A stretch of 64,000 bases of DNA, taken from Myrica gale (taxonomy: Eukaryota > Streptophyta > Magnoliopsida > Fagales > Myricaceae). Of the stretch, positions 11,268 through 21,936 are shown piece by piece (the stretch's first letter is position 1; the number at the start of each line of letters is the position of its first letter). A program made the position numbers and the translations under genes. The DNA lies in NCBI GenBank assembly GCA_963930655.1, contig OZ005600.1:3723501-3787500 (forward strand). The letters are read 5' to 3'. The notes under the pieces are model-generated. The model made no database searches and was not told the DNA's origin. It saw only the letters and a program-made list of their open reading frames with translations.

Positions 11268-13505
11268 CAATTTCCATGACAAAACCTTAAGCTAAACATA
11301 ACTCTAATCCAAGATCTGTTATCACCAAAACAGAACTTAGTTTACAAGAATATGCAGCCTAGATAAATTCTAACAACATCCCTAAGCAACTTGATTAATG
11401 GTTTGAGTACCTGAAAAACAAACACTCAAACTCAACCGTGATCAATATACTTATTATAATCCAATCTGAACATATATGATCACATACAAAATATATTGCA
11501 ACTTCCAACAAGAATATACAACCACTAGAAACCGAAGGAACAACAATATCATATATCAATCAAAAGCATTTATTATAATGACTCCCCCAATCATTATAAA
11601 AATCAGATTAAACAATCAGATGGAGAGCTAGCTAAAATCATAAATTTTAGCAATCTAATCTCATCAACAGCAAGTAAATACTCATCAAAGACAACAACGG
11701 AACTATTGTTCACAAAATAAGACTAATAGCAAAGAGATGAGATCAAAATAATCACTTCAATCTTCAAACTCCCCCTTACACCAAAATCAGCAAACTCAAC
11801 AAAATATTTCTCCAGATAAGCTATAAGCTCCAGCTCCCCCTTACTCCAATTTCTCTTATTCTTTAGCTCCCCCTTACATATGCAAAGAATAAGTTCCTTA
11901 TAAGCTTCAGCTCCCTTTACTATTTAGCTCCCCCTTACTCTAATTTCTCCCCCTTTTTGTCATGGAAAAGACAAAGGAGTTAATCCTCCATATCACTCAT
12001 ACTACCATAATCTTCCTCATCAGAGGGAAGATGCTCAATATTAAATGAAGGAGAAGGGGACTTAAAAGGTGAAGCATTTCTTCATGTACATACTTCAATT
12101 ATATATACCAATTGAAACTTAAACCAAAGTCTAGCTCAATACAACATCTCAAAATAAATTTCCAAATATGTTGAAGTCAAAACAAACCACAATATGTGAA
12201 ATTAGTAAGCTCAGTCAACATACAACATATACTTGCACATTGCCAACACATGAAAGTTCTTAATCAATTTCAAGAACATTTCCAAATTGAATATAACTTT
12301 CAGCTCATAGAAATATACCAATAATCCAATACAAAGTCATATCATCTACATTTAAGACAATAAAACCTGTTCAAGAAATCCACATCAAAATATAGTTCCA
12401 GCTCATCATATAGAATTTCTAGCTCAACATACAAACTGAAAATAAGGTTCAGCTTAACTTGTTATCTAGAAATAAAGTTCCAGCTCAACACTATATATTT
12501 TCAGCTCACATAGACAATACAATATGCTCAATGTAATCTCAATATATTGAATATGTGCAATATTCATCACTCCTCATCAATTATTCAACAACCATTATTT
12601 TGCAAACAATATAGATGAAGAATAAATGAACACATAACCAAAAGAGAGCATTTAAGCACAAAAATGCGTAACCCCCTGTATGAACAATGACTCCACAAAT
12701 ACAAGTGGACTTCATTTTATATTCAACAAATGCAAACTACTCATTCTTATAACATATTCAGTCACTATAAGGAAAGAAGAAACAATACCCATTCATTTAA
12801 GCAAGACAAATCTTTCATTTCCAAAAAAAATGTGAAACCCGAAATTCTCAAAAAACATTGAAATTTGAAGCACTAAACTTGTAGATCTGAGATATAAATG
12901 ATGAAATCTTCTTCCAAATGACTTTACAAACAAAGCCCATATGATTTCTTAAGCATTTAGCTAAGAAAACAAAGTAGATCTAAGAAATTTTCACAAAACT
13001 CATAAGGGTTTTCAAGAACTTCGAATTTAGCATATATCATCCATTAAATCTCACAAAATTCAAGTATAATACCTTAGAGATCGTAGAGGATTGAATCTTG
13101 AACAAATCCCAACGAAAATCACGCAAAATGATCAAGATTTGAGTAAGTTATGATCAAAATAGAGATAGACTAGAGAGAAGGTACGTGAGAGGTAGTGGGC
13201 ATTTTAGAGACAAATGGTAAAAGACAAAAACATATGTACTAAAATAACTAAGGGTAAAAACCACTAAGTACTACCACATACACTATCTTCTCCTGACAAC
13301 ATAACCACTCTACCTAAGATTGAAGAACATCCGGCTGAAACAACAACATATTATCAATTCACATTACAGATTTTCAAAAAATCAAAAATTTTCAGAAAAA
13401 TTAAAATTTCTTGAAAAATCACTATTTTTCCAGAACTTTAAAAACTTCAAAAAAACTTAAACAACATATTATACATCAATTAAAATGCAAGAAATACTTT
13501 CAACA
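11268..13505 (-). other. non-coding tail of the copia element between pol remnant and 3' LTR
   Basis: 2.2 kb, very A-rich on the plus strand, with no open frame of note on either strand. In autonomous Sireviruses this position may hold an env-like ORF; none is visible here. It contains the polypurine-like cluster. Confidence 0.7.
11766..11960 (-). repeat. cluster of extra polypurine-tract-like motifs
   Basis: Within about 200 bp, runs of the type GTAAGGGGGAG (minus strand) recur at about 11770, 11835, 11869 and 11930, followed by AAAGGGGGAGAAAT at about 11946-11955. The last one is even followed by sequence resembling that beside the true tract. Multiplied polypurine motifs upstream of the 3' LTR are known from Sireviruses. 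Confidence 0.75.
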
Positions 13506-13609
13506 TTAAACAAATACCAATTGATTTCTTAAAAATTCAAACCTTGTTCCATCAAGGAGTTTGGTAAATAAATCAACCAATTGGTTTTTGTTTTGCAATA
13601 ATATGTTCA
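13506..13609 (-). pseudogene. residual pol C-terminus (RNase H tail)
   Basis: Immediately downstream of the gag stop, the minus strand encodes a peptide of the type LVDLFTKLLDGTRFEFLR, matching the ADIFTKPL...F...LG block that ends copia RNase H, followed by a TAA. It is out of frame with gag. It shows that about 1,000 codons of pol were removed by one deletion whose junction lies near 13600-13612. Confidence 0.72.
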
Positions 13610-15067
13610 AGTGTCATCCTTTTTCCTTACCCAAACCTTTTTTGTAAAAGTTAACTTGCTCAACTCAATCTTCTTACATATAAACTCAACTTGTTTAGAC
13701 AAAGTAGAGACATGTGAGACTAATTCATCAAAAGTTGAAATTTGAAATGTTTTCGAAAACTTACTTTTGCTAGAATGCAATTTAAAACATTTTGATCTTA
13801 CATGACCTCTTTTTCCACAATAAAAACAAGTAGGAACATATCTTGAACTAACGTAAGAAGTTTGTGAGATGTTCTTACCATGGGCAGCAGAGGGTATACT
13901 CACCTTTGATTTGTTGTGGACATCTGAAAACTCAATAGCGGCAGGAACAAAAACAGTTTTGTTAGTAGCACATGCAATAGAATCAGATTTTTTAAAACTC
14001 AATCCATATTTGTCACTAGAAGAGGTTCCTAGACTTAACATCATGTCAAGTTTCTTTGAACCACTCGAAAAATATTTCAGTTGAGAATTGGACTTCTCTA
14101 GTTCTATTTCCAAGTTCTTTACTTTCAGATCTAGAGAGGCATTACTATTTTTCAGATTATCAATTAAGATAGATTGTTCACAATTCTTTGTCAATAACTC
14201 TTCTTTTTCAATTTCTAAATTCTTAAGCCTTTTTGAATACACAAGGTTCTCTCTTTTCACCTTAAGGCTTTCTTCGAACAAACTATTGTAGGCAATTTGA
14301 AGAGGTTCATCAATGTCAACATTATCCTCTAATTCATCATCACTTAAACTAACATCACCAATGCTATTAATAGAAGAAGTAAAAGCCATATAATTAACCA
14401 TACCATCAGATTCATCATCACTTGAAGAAGACGAATCAGAATCAGAATATGTCCGGGGGATGTTCTTAGTCTTACCTTTTGACTTAAGAAAGGTTGGACA
14501 ATCTGCTTTAAAATGACCATAGCCTTTGCAGCCATGACATTGAAATTCTTTTGAACTTTTCTTCTTAGAATCTTTAGGAAAAACTTTTTCTCCTTTTTCA
14601 GCTGATTTCCAGCTTGATTTTTCAGTATGTTTAGAAGAATATGTAGGTGGTTTCTTCCATTTATTCTTCTTTTTAAAACTAAGAGCTTTTCTAAATCTCC
14701 TAACAAACAAAGCAATGTCCTCATCATCCATAGACACATCAGAACATTCAGATTCATTATCAGCAAAAGAGTTCAAAGCAATAGACTTAGAATTTTTGGT
14801 TTGAGGCAGAGATAATTCATAGGTCTGTAATGAACCTACAAGCTCTTCAATTCTGATTTTTTCTAGGTCTTTGCTTTCTTCTATGGCCGTAATTTTACCT
14901 CTGAATTTTTCAGTGAGAGATTGTAAGACTTTTCTTACAACTCTCAATTCAGGAATTTTTTCTCCTAAGTTAAAGGTTGAGTTAACAATATCGTTGAGTT
15001 TGGCGTAAAACTCATCGAATGTCTCATCTTCATTCATTCTAATTTCTTCAAACCTAGTCGCAAGCAT
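13607..15067 (-). pseudogene. gag polyprotein, main open part (N-terminus deleted)
   Basis: 486-codon open frame. Residues 1-90 match the UBN2/Retrotran_gag region of copia Gag. Two CCHC zinc knuckles follow at residues 177-190 and 414-427 (each CX2CX4HX4C). Between them lie a Ser/Asp-rich acidic stretch (208-255) and a coiled coil (about 265-335). Gag normally assembles the virus-like particle and packages element RNA. The frame is open for about 12 more codons upstream of the first Met here, then closes at the deletion separating it from the N-terminal fragment. It ends seven residues after VWVRKK, where the protease should begin, by fusion to an RNase H tail in a different frame. Whether the truncated Gag still works is unknown. 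Confidence 0.85.
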
Positions 15068-15092
15068 TTGAAGTTTAGAATTTTTTACTATC

Positions 15093-15209
15093 TTAGTGCC
15101 TTACTCGTTCATCAAGGGACTTCAAGAAGGCCCTCATCCTTACTTTCCAATAGGCATAATTATTGCCATCGAAGTAAGGAGGAACGGACAGCGATTGACT
15201 CCTTTCCAT
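15093..15209 (-). pseudogene. gag N-terminal fragment, frame closed by a deletion
   Basis: Starts with ATG at 15209 and runs 38 codons to a TAA. The peptide has the hallmark of copia Gag N-termini, FDGNNYAYWKVRM, followed by KSLDERV. The next residues of normal Gag (roughly 80-100) are missing and the downstream Gag piece is in another frame, so an internal deletion split the gene. ATG at 15209 is the natural Gag start, 34 bp after the primer-binding site. Confidence 0.8.
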
Positions 15210-15242
15210 CTAGGTAACAAAGGGTCAAGGATCTACTATAAG

Positions 15243-15254
15243 GCTCTGATACCA
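15243..15254 (-). other. primer-binding site (initiator Met-tRNA)
   Basis: Reads TGGTATCAGAGC on the minus strand, 2 bp inside the 5' LTR. This is the usual plant copia site, complementary to the 3' end of initiator methionine tRNA, and fixes the element's orientation. Confidence 0.93.
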
Positions 15255-15256
15255 GT

Positions 15257-16824
15257 TGAAACTACGTTTAGACCCTAGAATATACCTAGAGGGGGGGTGA
15301 ATAGGTATTTAAAAACTAATACACCTCTCTTTAGAAGACCACAGAAAAACAAGTTCAAAAATAAATACACTTGCACTATTTAAAACCTATTCAAACAATA
15401 TGATATAAGCACTTAACAGCAACCTCAAACAATCAAATTAAGAATGATTCAATCTTGACCAAATAGCTTTTAGAGAAACAATTACAGCAGCAATCACTAC
15501 TCAATATATCAAAGACTCAAAACAGAAAAATCAAGATTGACATGTAACTTTGACAACTATCAATTAACAATAATGAGATATAGTCAGCAACAATATGATC
15601 AACTTAATTATGATTTTTCAGCAATGTAAAATCTGCACTTCAAGAAATAATATCACAACAACAGCCTATACAAATTTCAGCAAGCAACACTTAACGTATA
15701 AAGGATTTCTTGAACCTATTTCACACAAGAAATATTCTCAGACCCAACAATACAAATTCAAACTCTTAAGCAACAATATTCAACACTTCTAAGACTAATA
15801 ACCAACAAAGATTCGGACAGAATTCAATAGTCACTAAGTTGACAATTTCAAGTTACCAATATCTTTCAGATCTGCAAAATAATCAACAAGAAATAGTTAG
15901 TTGCAAAAATATCAAGAAAGAAGAGAATAGAATCAACACAGAAATTTTTGGTAACGAAGTGAAAAATTTCTCAAGAAGAACGTCTTCTGAGAAATAAAAA
16001 ACACTCCGGGTGTTTCCACCAAGTCTTTCCACTAGAACGTCGGGATTTTACAATGGTGATCTAACCAAAAACCTTTTGGCCTCAAGACCCCTTTTCCTAT
16101 GTAAAATCACCCAAATCCACCGAATTGGGTTGGTGCCCAGCACCCACTCGAAGACCAGCAACTCTGGTGCTCGTTCTACAGCAGATCCCACGAACTCGTA
16201 GGCTTGAACTCCTCTGAAAACTTTCAGCAGCAGTTGTTCTTGAGAACCCACTCAAGAACCTCAACACTTGGTGATTCCAATCTTCAACAGCAAAGCAGTA
16301 AGAACATCCAGCCTTCAATCGACGATAAGGCTCACTGATCTTCCACCAGAGGGAAGATTACTCACTCTCACAATCAGATCTGGTTAGAACAGAATTTTGC
16401 ACAAGAGAGAAATGGGAGAAATCGAGTACAGAGAGAGTTCTTGAAGTTTCGAGATAATAGACGATGAGTCCATACGTCAAAGTCATTTGGGAAAGTGATA
16501 TATGGCTTTAGTGAGGGTAAATTTGTCAAAACGAAATTGTTTTGATGACTGGGCAACTTTCTAGAAGGGTAATACGTTATCTGCAGAATTCCCGCTAGGC
16601 TGACCCAAGGCTAACCCAGCCAACCGAAAATCCATCTAACAGCTCAGTAACTGTCTCCCAACCATTCTAGATGCACCCAGCACCTTCCAGACTCTTTCTC
16701 TTTAGCTCCACGTCCTTCCAGACTTAATCAAGTTGCTCTTACAATTCTAAAAATGGAAAAATACATTTATACAAAGAATTGTTTTGACCATGGAAATTAT
16801 GCCAATTTTACATAAGCACTTTCA
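15257..16824 (-). repeat. 5' LTR of the copia element
   Basis: 1,568 bp, starting TGAAAGTGC and ending TAGTTTCA when read on the minus strand. Every stretch compared by eye matches the other LTR at a constant offset of 5,571 bp. Short open frames inside it are identical in both LTRs and are not genes. Confidence 0.95.
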
Positions 16825-16829
16825 GTAAT

Positions 16830-18057
16830 CTCTCACATCAGTCAGTTAAATGAGGCTGTTAGTATGCTATAAGGCATAAAGCTGATCGGCCAATTTTTCT
16901 CAAAAATCCTCGTGTACCCTTTGGAATGAAATTGGAAACAGGGTGATTTATACCATGGACCGAAAATTTATTTATTTATTTTTAGAGGGGATAAAAACAG
17001 CTAGGATATCATCATGAGTCAAACAGCAGCTACGGTCCTCTTATATGTCTGAATTGACACAAAAAAGTTCCCGTAGTAAAGACTCCCGAACGACCTATTC
17101 GTAGTCCAAATATGCTGTCCTTGCGTTCTGACATCATTGCCAAACCTCCTCTATCATGGTGCCCCAACAGAAACGCTAAATACAACATTAAACGTCAAAA
17201 AGTAGTATGGAATTAGTGACTTAATTTCTTCGATCTCCTGTTAAATTGACTTGATTTCCTTCTTTAGTTTCAGTTGGCTGACTCATTATGATTCGCTTAT
17301 CCAGTAGCGAAGAAATTAGTGAATCACAAGTCATTGCATTTGGACAAAATCATCTTGTATATTCCCTTTGCAATAGATCATATCTTTCTATGCACTGTTT
17401 TTCTGTCCTTTCCGTCTAATTAACCTTAATTATTGTTATTGTTATTATTATTCTGTTAACTTGTGCTGGTTTTCAGCAGAAATTTGGGCAGGTGAAAGGA
17501 ATTCTTAAAGCTGAAGTGGCACCATCGAAGCAATAATTTGTCGACTTAATTTGAAGTTGCTTCCAAATTAAGACGCACAAACTGCACTTAGCTTTTACGC
17601 TACAACATCAGTTCTTAATCTTCTTTTCTTTTTCCTTGCAGATACAACATATCAGTTAAACATGATATAATCAGTCTCCATTAATATCCTACTACTTATT
17701 TTTTTTAAAAAAAAAACTTTTGGCCGTGGAAGCCTGGAAGGATTATTTCCTTTGGAGCAACAAGTCGATCCCGGCCATGCAGTATTCTGTACTCTGCAGG
17801 AAAAATCTAGAAGGAAAAGAATCTAAAAGAGAGATATATAGATAATTTTATGAGAAGAAATGGCAAAAATTAACAAGATGAGTGATGGCATTCTTCTAAA
17901 CTCGTTTTTACATAGTCCCGCAAGCTCAAAGCTAACAAAAAAGCCTAAATCAGAAGACAACCCAAATTGTAAAGCCAAGAGAAAAGGCAAACGGAAAGAA
18001 AAGCGAAAAAATATATGGTGTTATCAATTCCCGGCCGTTTGGAGAAAGAGATCCATA
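16830..18057. other. intergenic between the copia element and the second GDU gene
   Basis: No gene supported. The right end is presumably the 3' UTR of the GDU gene. Confidence 0.5.
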
Positions 18058-18369
18058 TTAGACTTGTTCCGCATGCGAACTCGAAGAGACGGGCTTGGCC
18101 AAGTACGTAGGGTTGTCATCTCCAGCCATGATGACAACGATTTTTGGCTCGGAATCCACCTCCACAATCACAGGCTTGGCTGGTTTTTCTTCGGCATCAC
18201 CGGGCGAGATGGACCGAGATTTACTGTAAGAGCAAGCTAGAATCACCAATGCCACCGCAATAAGTCCCAACATGACGGCCAGGCCGCCGAAGAGGTAAGG
18301 AATGGGAGAGTGCCAGTTCTGGAATCCGGCGTTAACAGAAACTGTGGTGGAGTTATTTGCAGGCCTCAT
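18058..18369 (-). CDS. GDU: GLUTAMINE DUMPER-like membrane protein, second copy
   Basis: Single-exon gene for a 103-residue GDU-family protein. Seen: the SPIPYLFGG lead-in at residues 21-29, a membrane segment at about 25-47, an acidic linker with EEKPAKP, VIMAG at residues 79-83, then DDNPTYLAKP. An in-frame upstream Met at 18447 would add 26 low-complexity residues (RERERE) encoded by a CT repeat, and it lies closer to the TATA box. I chose the Met at 18369 because it matches family length and directly precedes the family-like N-terminus. It shares layout and strand with the GDU gene at 6706-7014. Role by family: amino-acid export control and interaction with RING ubiquitin ligases; this is not demonstrated for this gene. 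Confidence 0.92.
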   Translation of the reverse strand: MRPANNSTTVSVNAGFQNWHSPIPYLFGGLAVMLGLIAVALVILACSYSKSRSISPGDAEEKPAKPVIVEVDSEPKIVVIMAGDDNPTYLAKPVSSSSHAEQV

Positions 18370-18456
18370 TTTCTCACTGTCGCACTTTTTTTCTCTCTCT
18401 CTCTCTGATGTCTGTTGCTTTGCCGATGCAATGATATGGCGTGTCAATAAGACTTG

Positions 18457-18465
18457 TATTTATAG
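18457..18465 (-). promoter_or_regulatory. TATA box of the GDU gene at 18058-18369
   Basis: CTATAAATA on the minus strand, about 88 bp upstream of the chosen start codon; a CT-rich stretch lies in the presumed 5' UTR. Confidence 0.6.
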
Positions 18466-19886
18466 CACAAAGTTAAAGTTCCACAGTGATCGGGATTAGG
18501 ACAAGGAAGTTTCTTTCTGATGTTACATAAGTGCCCTTTTGTTTTGAAAAGAGTGTTTCTTATATATTCTTTCTTCTGCTTTACTGATACTTGGCCATTG
18601 TTTGATTGGGAAGGGTTTCCTGAATCTTGGTTTGCTGGAGCATCACAATTACCTTCTATTTATTTATCTGCCAAATCCGATAAATTCTGAATTTGTTACA
18701 GGGGGACCTTCTTAAAAAATTTCGGTGTAAGTTGCCAGCAAGAATTAATCCAGATAGAAACATCGCAACTAGCAAGCCAATTGGTGAGTAGTGCAGATTT
18801 GATATCTGGGCCTCTGTGTCTAAAACAGAGGATCACATTTTATCCTTCCACCAAACTCCCAAGAAAGAAAACGAAAACAAACTTGTAGATTTACGTTAAT
18901 CTGATGAAATACATGTGATCTGGTAGATTAATCTTAGATTCTTAGCCACAAAATCGTTGCGCATGATGCGTCCATGACGTAGCATTCGCTATGAATTCGG
19001 TTTTTCTTGGAAATTTATACCATTCTACTATTCGGGTTAGAGGACCGAAGCAACCAAGAGGCAACCAGGGAAAAGAAGAATGAATGTGAATTTGTCCGAT
19101 GGATGGAGGCTTTCGCTTATCCAATAAAAGGACCCACTAAGCGTGTCCCGACAGCTCAAGTATTCCGTAAGTTAGTTTCACTGTGATGTCAGAAAAACAA
19201 GTCAGCAAGCAAACTCTGCCTTTTTCCTTTGGCAGGAATTTCTTTTCCTTTCGGGGGGAGTAGAGGACATCATCGATCCTTCATTAGAAAGAACCAAGCT
19301 TCTTGCATGGTTCAAGGTGGAGAAGAAATCATACACTTTCGTCTCACTAGACACGATCTTTCCTTGTAAAGAAAAACAATAACGGCCAACTAGCTAGTAC
19401 TCTTTTTAATAGGTAGAAAGTGATGCTCATATTCTGGTTCTCGATGCATTTCTGATGTTTCGTTTTATTCTTTTGGTTCAATAAAATTAGATTAACTATT
19501 TTTCTCTTCTGTTTATCTTATAGAGGACTTCTAATTTATTTTTTTCTAAGCTTTTTTTTTAATCTTATAGAGGACTTCTAATTGCTATTGAATACAGATG
19601 CAAGCAAACCCAGACAAACACCCCAGAGCAACACGATTCTCCAAAGTATTGCAGACAAGCCGCAATACATGGACGAGTATGCAAGCATATGTTTCATGCT
19701 TGTTCGAGTAATAAGAATGAAATTCTAAAACAATCGTACCAAGAATGGCTACAAGTAAGGATAGAGATCCCGCTGGAGTACCCTTCAACCCATTCGGCGG
19801 TTCCACTAGGCGAGCTGGTCTAAGCCAAAAATGTGATAAATATTTTACATGGTTAAGGTTTGTAAACGCGTCCTAAAAACCAAGCA
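18466..19886. other. intergenic, no gene seen
   Basis: Promoter side of the second GDU gene, then unassigned DNA. A 73-codon minus-strand frame (19585-19806) shows no family I recognise. Confidence 0.45.
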
Positions 19887-19897
19887 TTAAAAATGAA

Positions 19898-20104
19898 TTT
19901 TTTTTGAGTAATTAAGAAATTGTGCACCAGCTCCGCGAGAGGGATCTTGGAGAAGATGAAGAGCTAAAAGCTCAAAGTATCTCCATCCACTTGCAAGACT
20001 GGAGTACCATTTAAGTGAGAGCATCTCGTGATAGTTCGAACTCAGGACGTTTGAGTCTTCGACTCGCCCCAGAATTCCTTTACCACTAAGCTAAATCCTT
20101 GCGG
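19898..20104 (-). mobile_element. tRNA-derived SINE
   Basis: On the minus strand the element opens with an RNA polymerase III A-box-like TAGCTTAGTGG about 11 bp in and a B-box-like GAGTTCGAACT about 55 bp downstream, as in tRNA-derived SINEs. It is 207 bp long and ends in a run of eight A. Flanks carry near-identical 11-bp duplications, TTAAAAATGAA (19887-19897) and TTAAAAGTGAA (20105-20115). No protein is encoded; mobilisation would be by LINE enzymes. Confidence 0.72.
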
Positions 20105-20115
20105 TTAAAAGTGAA

Positions 20116-21936
20116 CGCAATTATTTAAGACTCAAAATCAACACTAGCGCGGAACCTAAATGGTATAATAGGTTCTACAACTTTTCTTGTAATTTTTTAA
20201 ACTTTTCTAAAATTTCTGCACAAGAACATATCAGTAATTTCAATGTGAAAATTACTACAACACAATTTATCAATGCAGAATATAAAATCATGTAAATCAG
20301 AACTTATATCTAAGATTCTTTATAGCCAAGAACACCTAACAATTCTTAGCTTGTTGTTCAACGATTATTAACAATTAATCAAGAACGATATAAACTAATC
20401 AATCACCAGATAAAGACACAAATCTTTGGTTACAAAGAGAAAATCTCTTGGAAACAAATTCCAAGAGACAAAAACTCTACGGGCCTGTATGCCGGGAAAA
20501 ATTTCACTAGCTTTTCAAACTCGAAATACAAGGTGATCCATAGACTCAAGAATATTCAAATTCCTAATCTAACACTCTTTGTTTTCTTACCTGAAATACA
20601 ACATTCAGATCTGCTCCATAGCAGGGATTGAGAATCTCTCATCCAATCAAAAAGCTAAGAATCTTTACTTCGTTGTCCATACTTTGCCGTCTTCCAAGTG
20701 AACTCACAACAACCACAACTTCATGAACATGACACTTGGACTTTCAAGATTTTCAGCAACTTTCAAAGATCTCGAATTTCTTTTAGGGAAATACAATAGT
20801 GATCAAATCTGGAACTAAGAACCTAAAGAGAGGGGATAGATCTCAAGGCTTCATCCTTAGTTCACACAACAATAGCTCAGAAAAATCACAGAGTATCTCG
20901 AAGGGGTTTTCGTTGAAAGCACAAGATCTGAATTTTTCTGAGTTGTCCAATAATAATAAAATAATAGGGTTATATGCTGAGGGTAATACACGACTAAATG
21001 TGGAAGTTTCGAAGCCTTCAGGGTCTTTTTGGCGTCCTTTAATTAGATAGAAATGATCTAACTAAAATCTGTTATAGCATTGCTTCAATTGATATCTCAG
21101 GAATTAAAACTCAATTACATATGAAATAAAGCCAATCAAGATTGTTCTCTAACAAAAATGAATTTCTTTTTGGAAGCAGTTTTCTATAATTTCCGAAGGC
21201 TCTATATACCCGGGTCTGTGGCAAAGCATCAATATGAAAAGAATTGGTAAGTTACCCGGAACCTGATTCTTGTAGAAATCGAAAACAATCCGCTAAATAA
21301 CAGTTTCAGCTTATTTTGCGATTGCTGAGTTCTTTCTTTTGTTTTTTGTTTCTTTCTTCTCTTGGGATCCCGAAGTCACAATGATCTTTACCCAATTTCT
21401 CATTCGTATATAGGAAATGACCCAAATATTTCTTTGCTTTGAACAAATTATTCATTTTAATTGAGTTTAAATAAGATACTTTTTGAATTGGTTTTTAACC
21501 AAGTTAATTCTTGAATTTATACAGGTATCGAAGAAGATCAAAGATTCTCCTTTTTTTTTTCCTAATTTGAACTCCTTAGATTCATAGGTTGGTTGATTCA
21601 GATCATATCTGACGTAAGGGATAGGGACCAAGTGCTCCTGCGATCCTAATTCATATTGTCAGGGGGACCGGAACAAGAGCAAGAGAAATGCTTCGTGTTT
21701 GAACCTTAGACAGAGCTGTGTTTGACACCACAATGACAACCAACGCCTCGAGCTCTCATATTCAGTCTCAAAGTCGACATACAAAAATAAGCACCGTACT
21801 TGCATAACAAGAAGAAAACTAGACTGCACATTATTCTCTCGCACAAAGACATCAGAGGTCACCTTACACTTGTCCAACTTGGATACATTTTGACACCCAG
21901 GCAAGCCGAGGCCCGATAGCGAGTAAACAAAAACAA
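20116..21936. other. unassigned; 20.1-21.2 kb resembles a diverged copia LTR
   Basis: 20116-21170 has the composition and local motifs of the copia LTR at 9686-11253 (for example the ACTC(T/C)ACGGG / AACACTCCGGGTG context followed by TTTCACTAG-like text). It starts near a TG and ends near TCTAACA, but I could not fix both ends with a matching duplication. 21170-21936 is unassigned and presumably includes the 3' UTR of DJ1D. Confidence 0.3.

Larger units (their letters stand above)
9686..16824 (-). mobile_element. pol-deleted, non-autonomous Ty1/copia (Sirevirus-like) LTR retrotransposon
   Basis: Complete 7,139-bp element in minus orientation, flanked by a perfect 5-bp duplication GTAAT (9681-9685 and 16825-16829). 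Two 1,568-bp LTRs begin TG and end CA. A primer-binding site complementary to initiator-Met tRNA lies next to the 5' LTR (the right-hand one), and a polypurine tract lies next to the 3' LTR. The interior has a broken gag (13607-15209) joined almost directly to the last residues of an RNase H (13506-13609). Protease, integrase and reverse transcriptase are gone, so it would depend on a partner element. Two CCHC knuckles, a long coiled coil in gag, the long region behind pol and the multiple polypurine runs fit the Sirevirus lineage; that lineage call is an inference. Confidence 0.92.

Noticed and set aside
18370-18447. Upstream Met of the second GDU gene
   Set aside because: It would add 26 low-complexity residues encoded by a CT repeat; family length and motifs favour the Met at 18369.
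21180-21660. Possible further organellar DNA
   Set aside because: The text has a plastid-like feel but no coding match I could name; not claimed.
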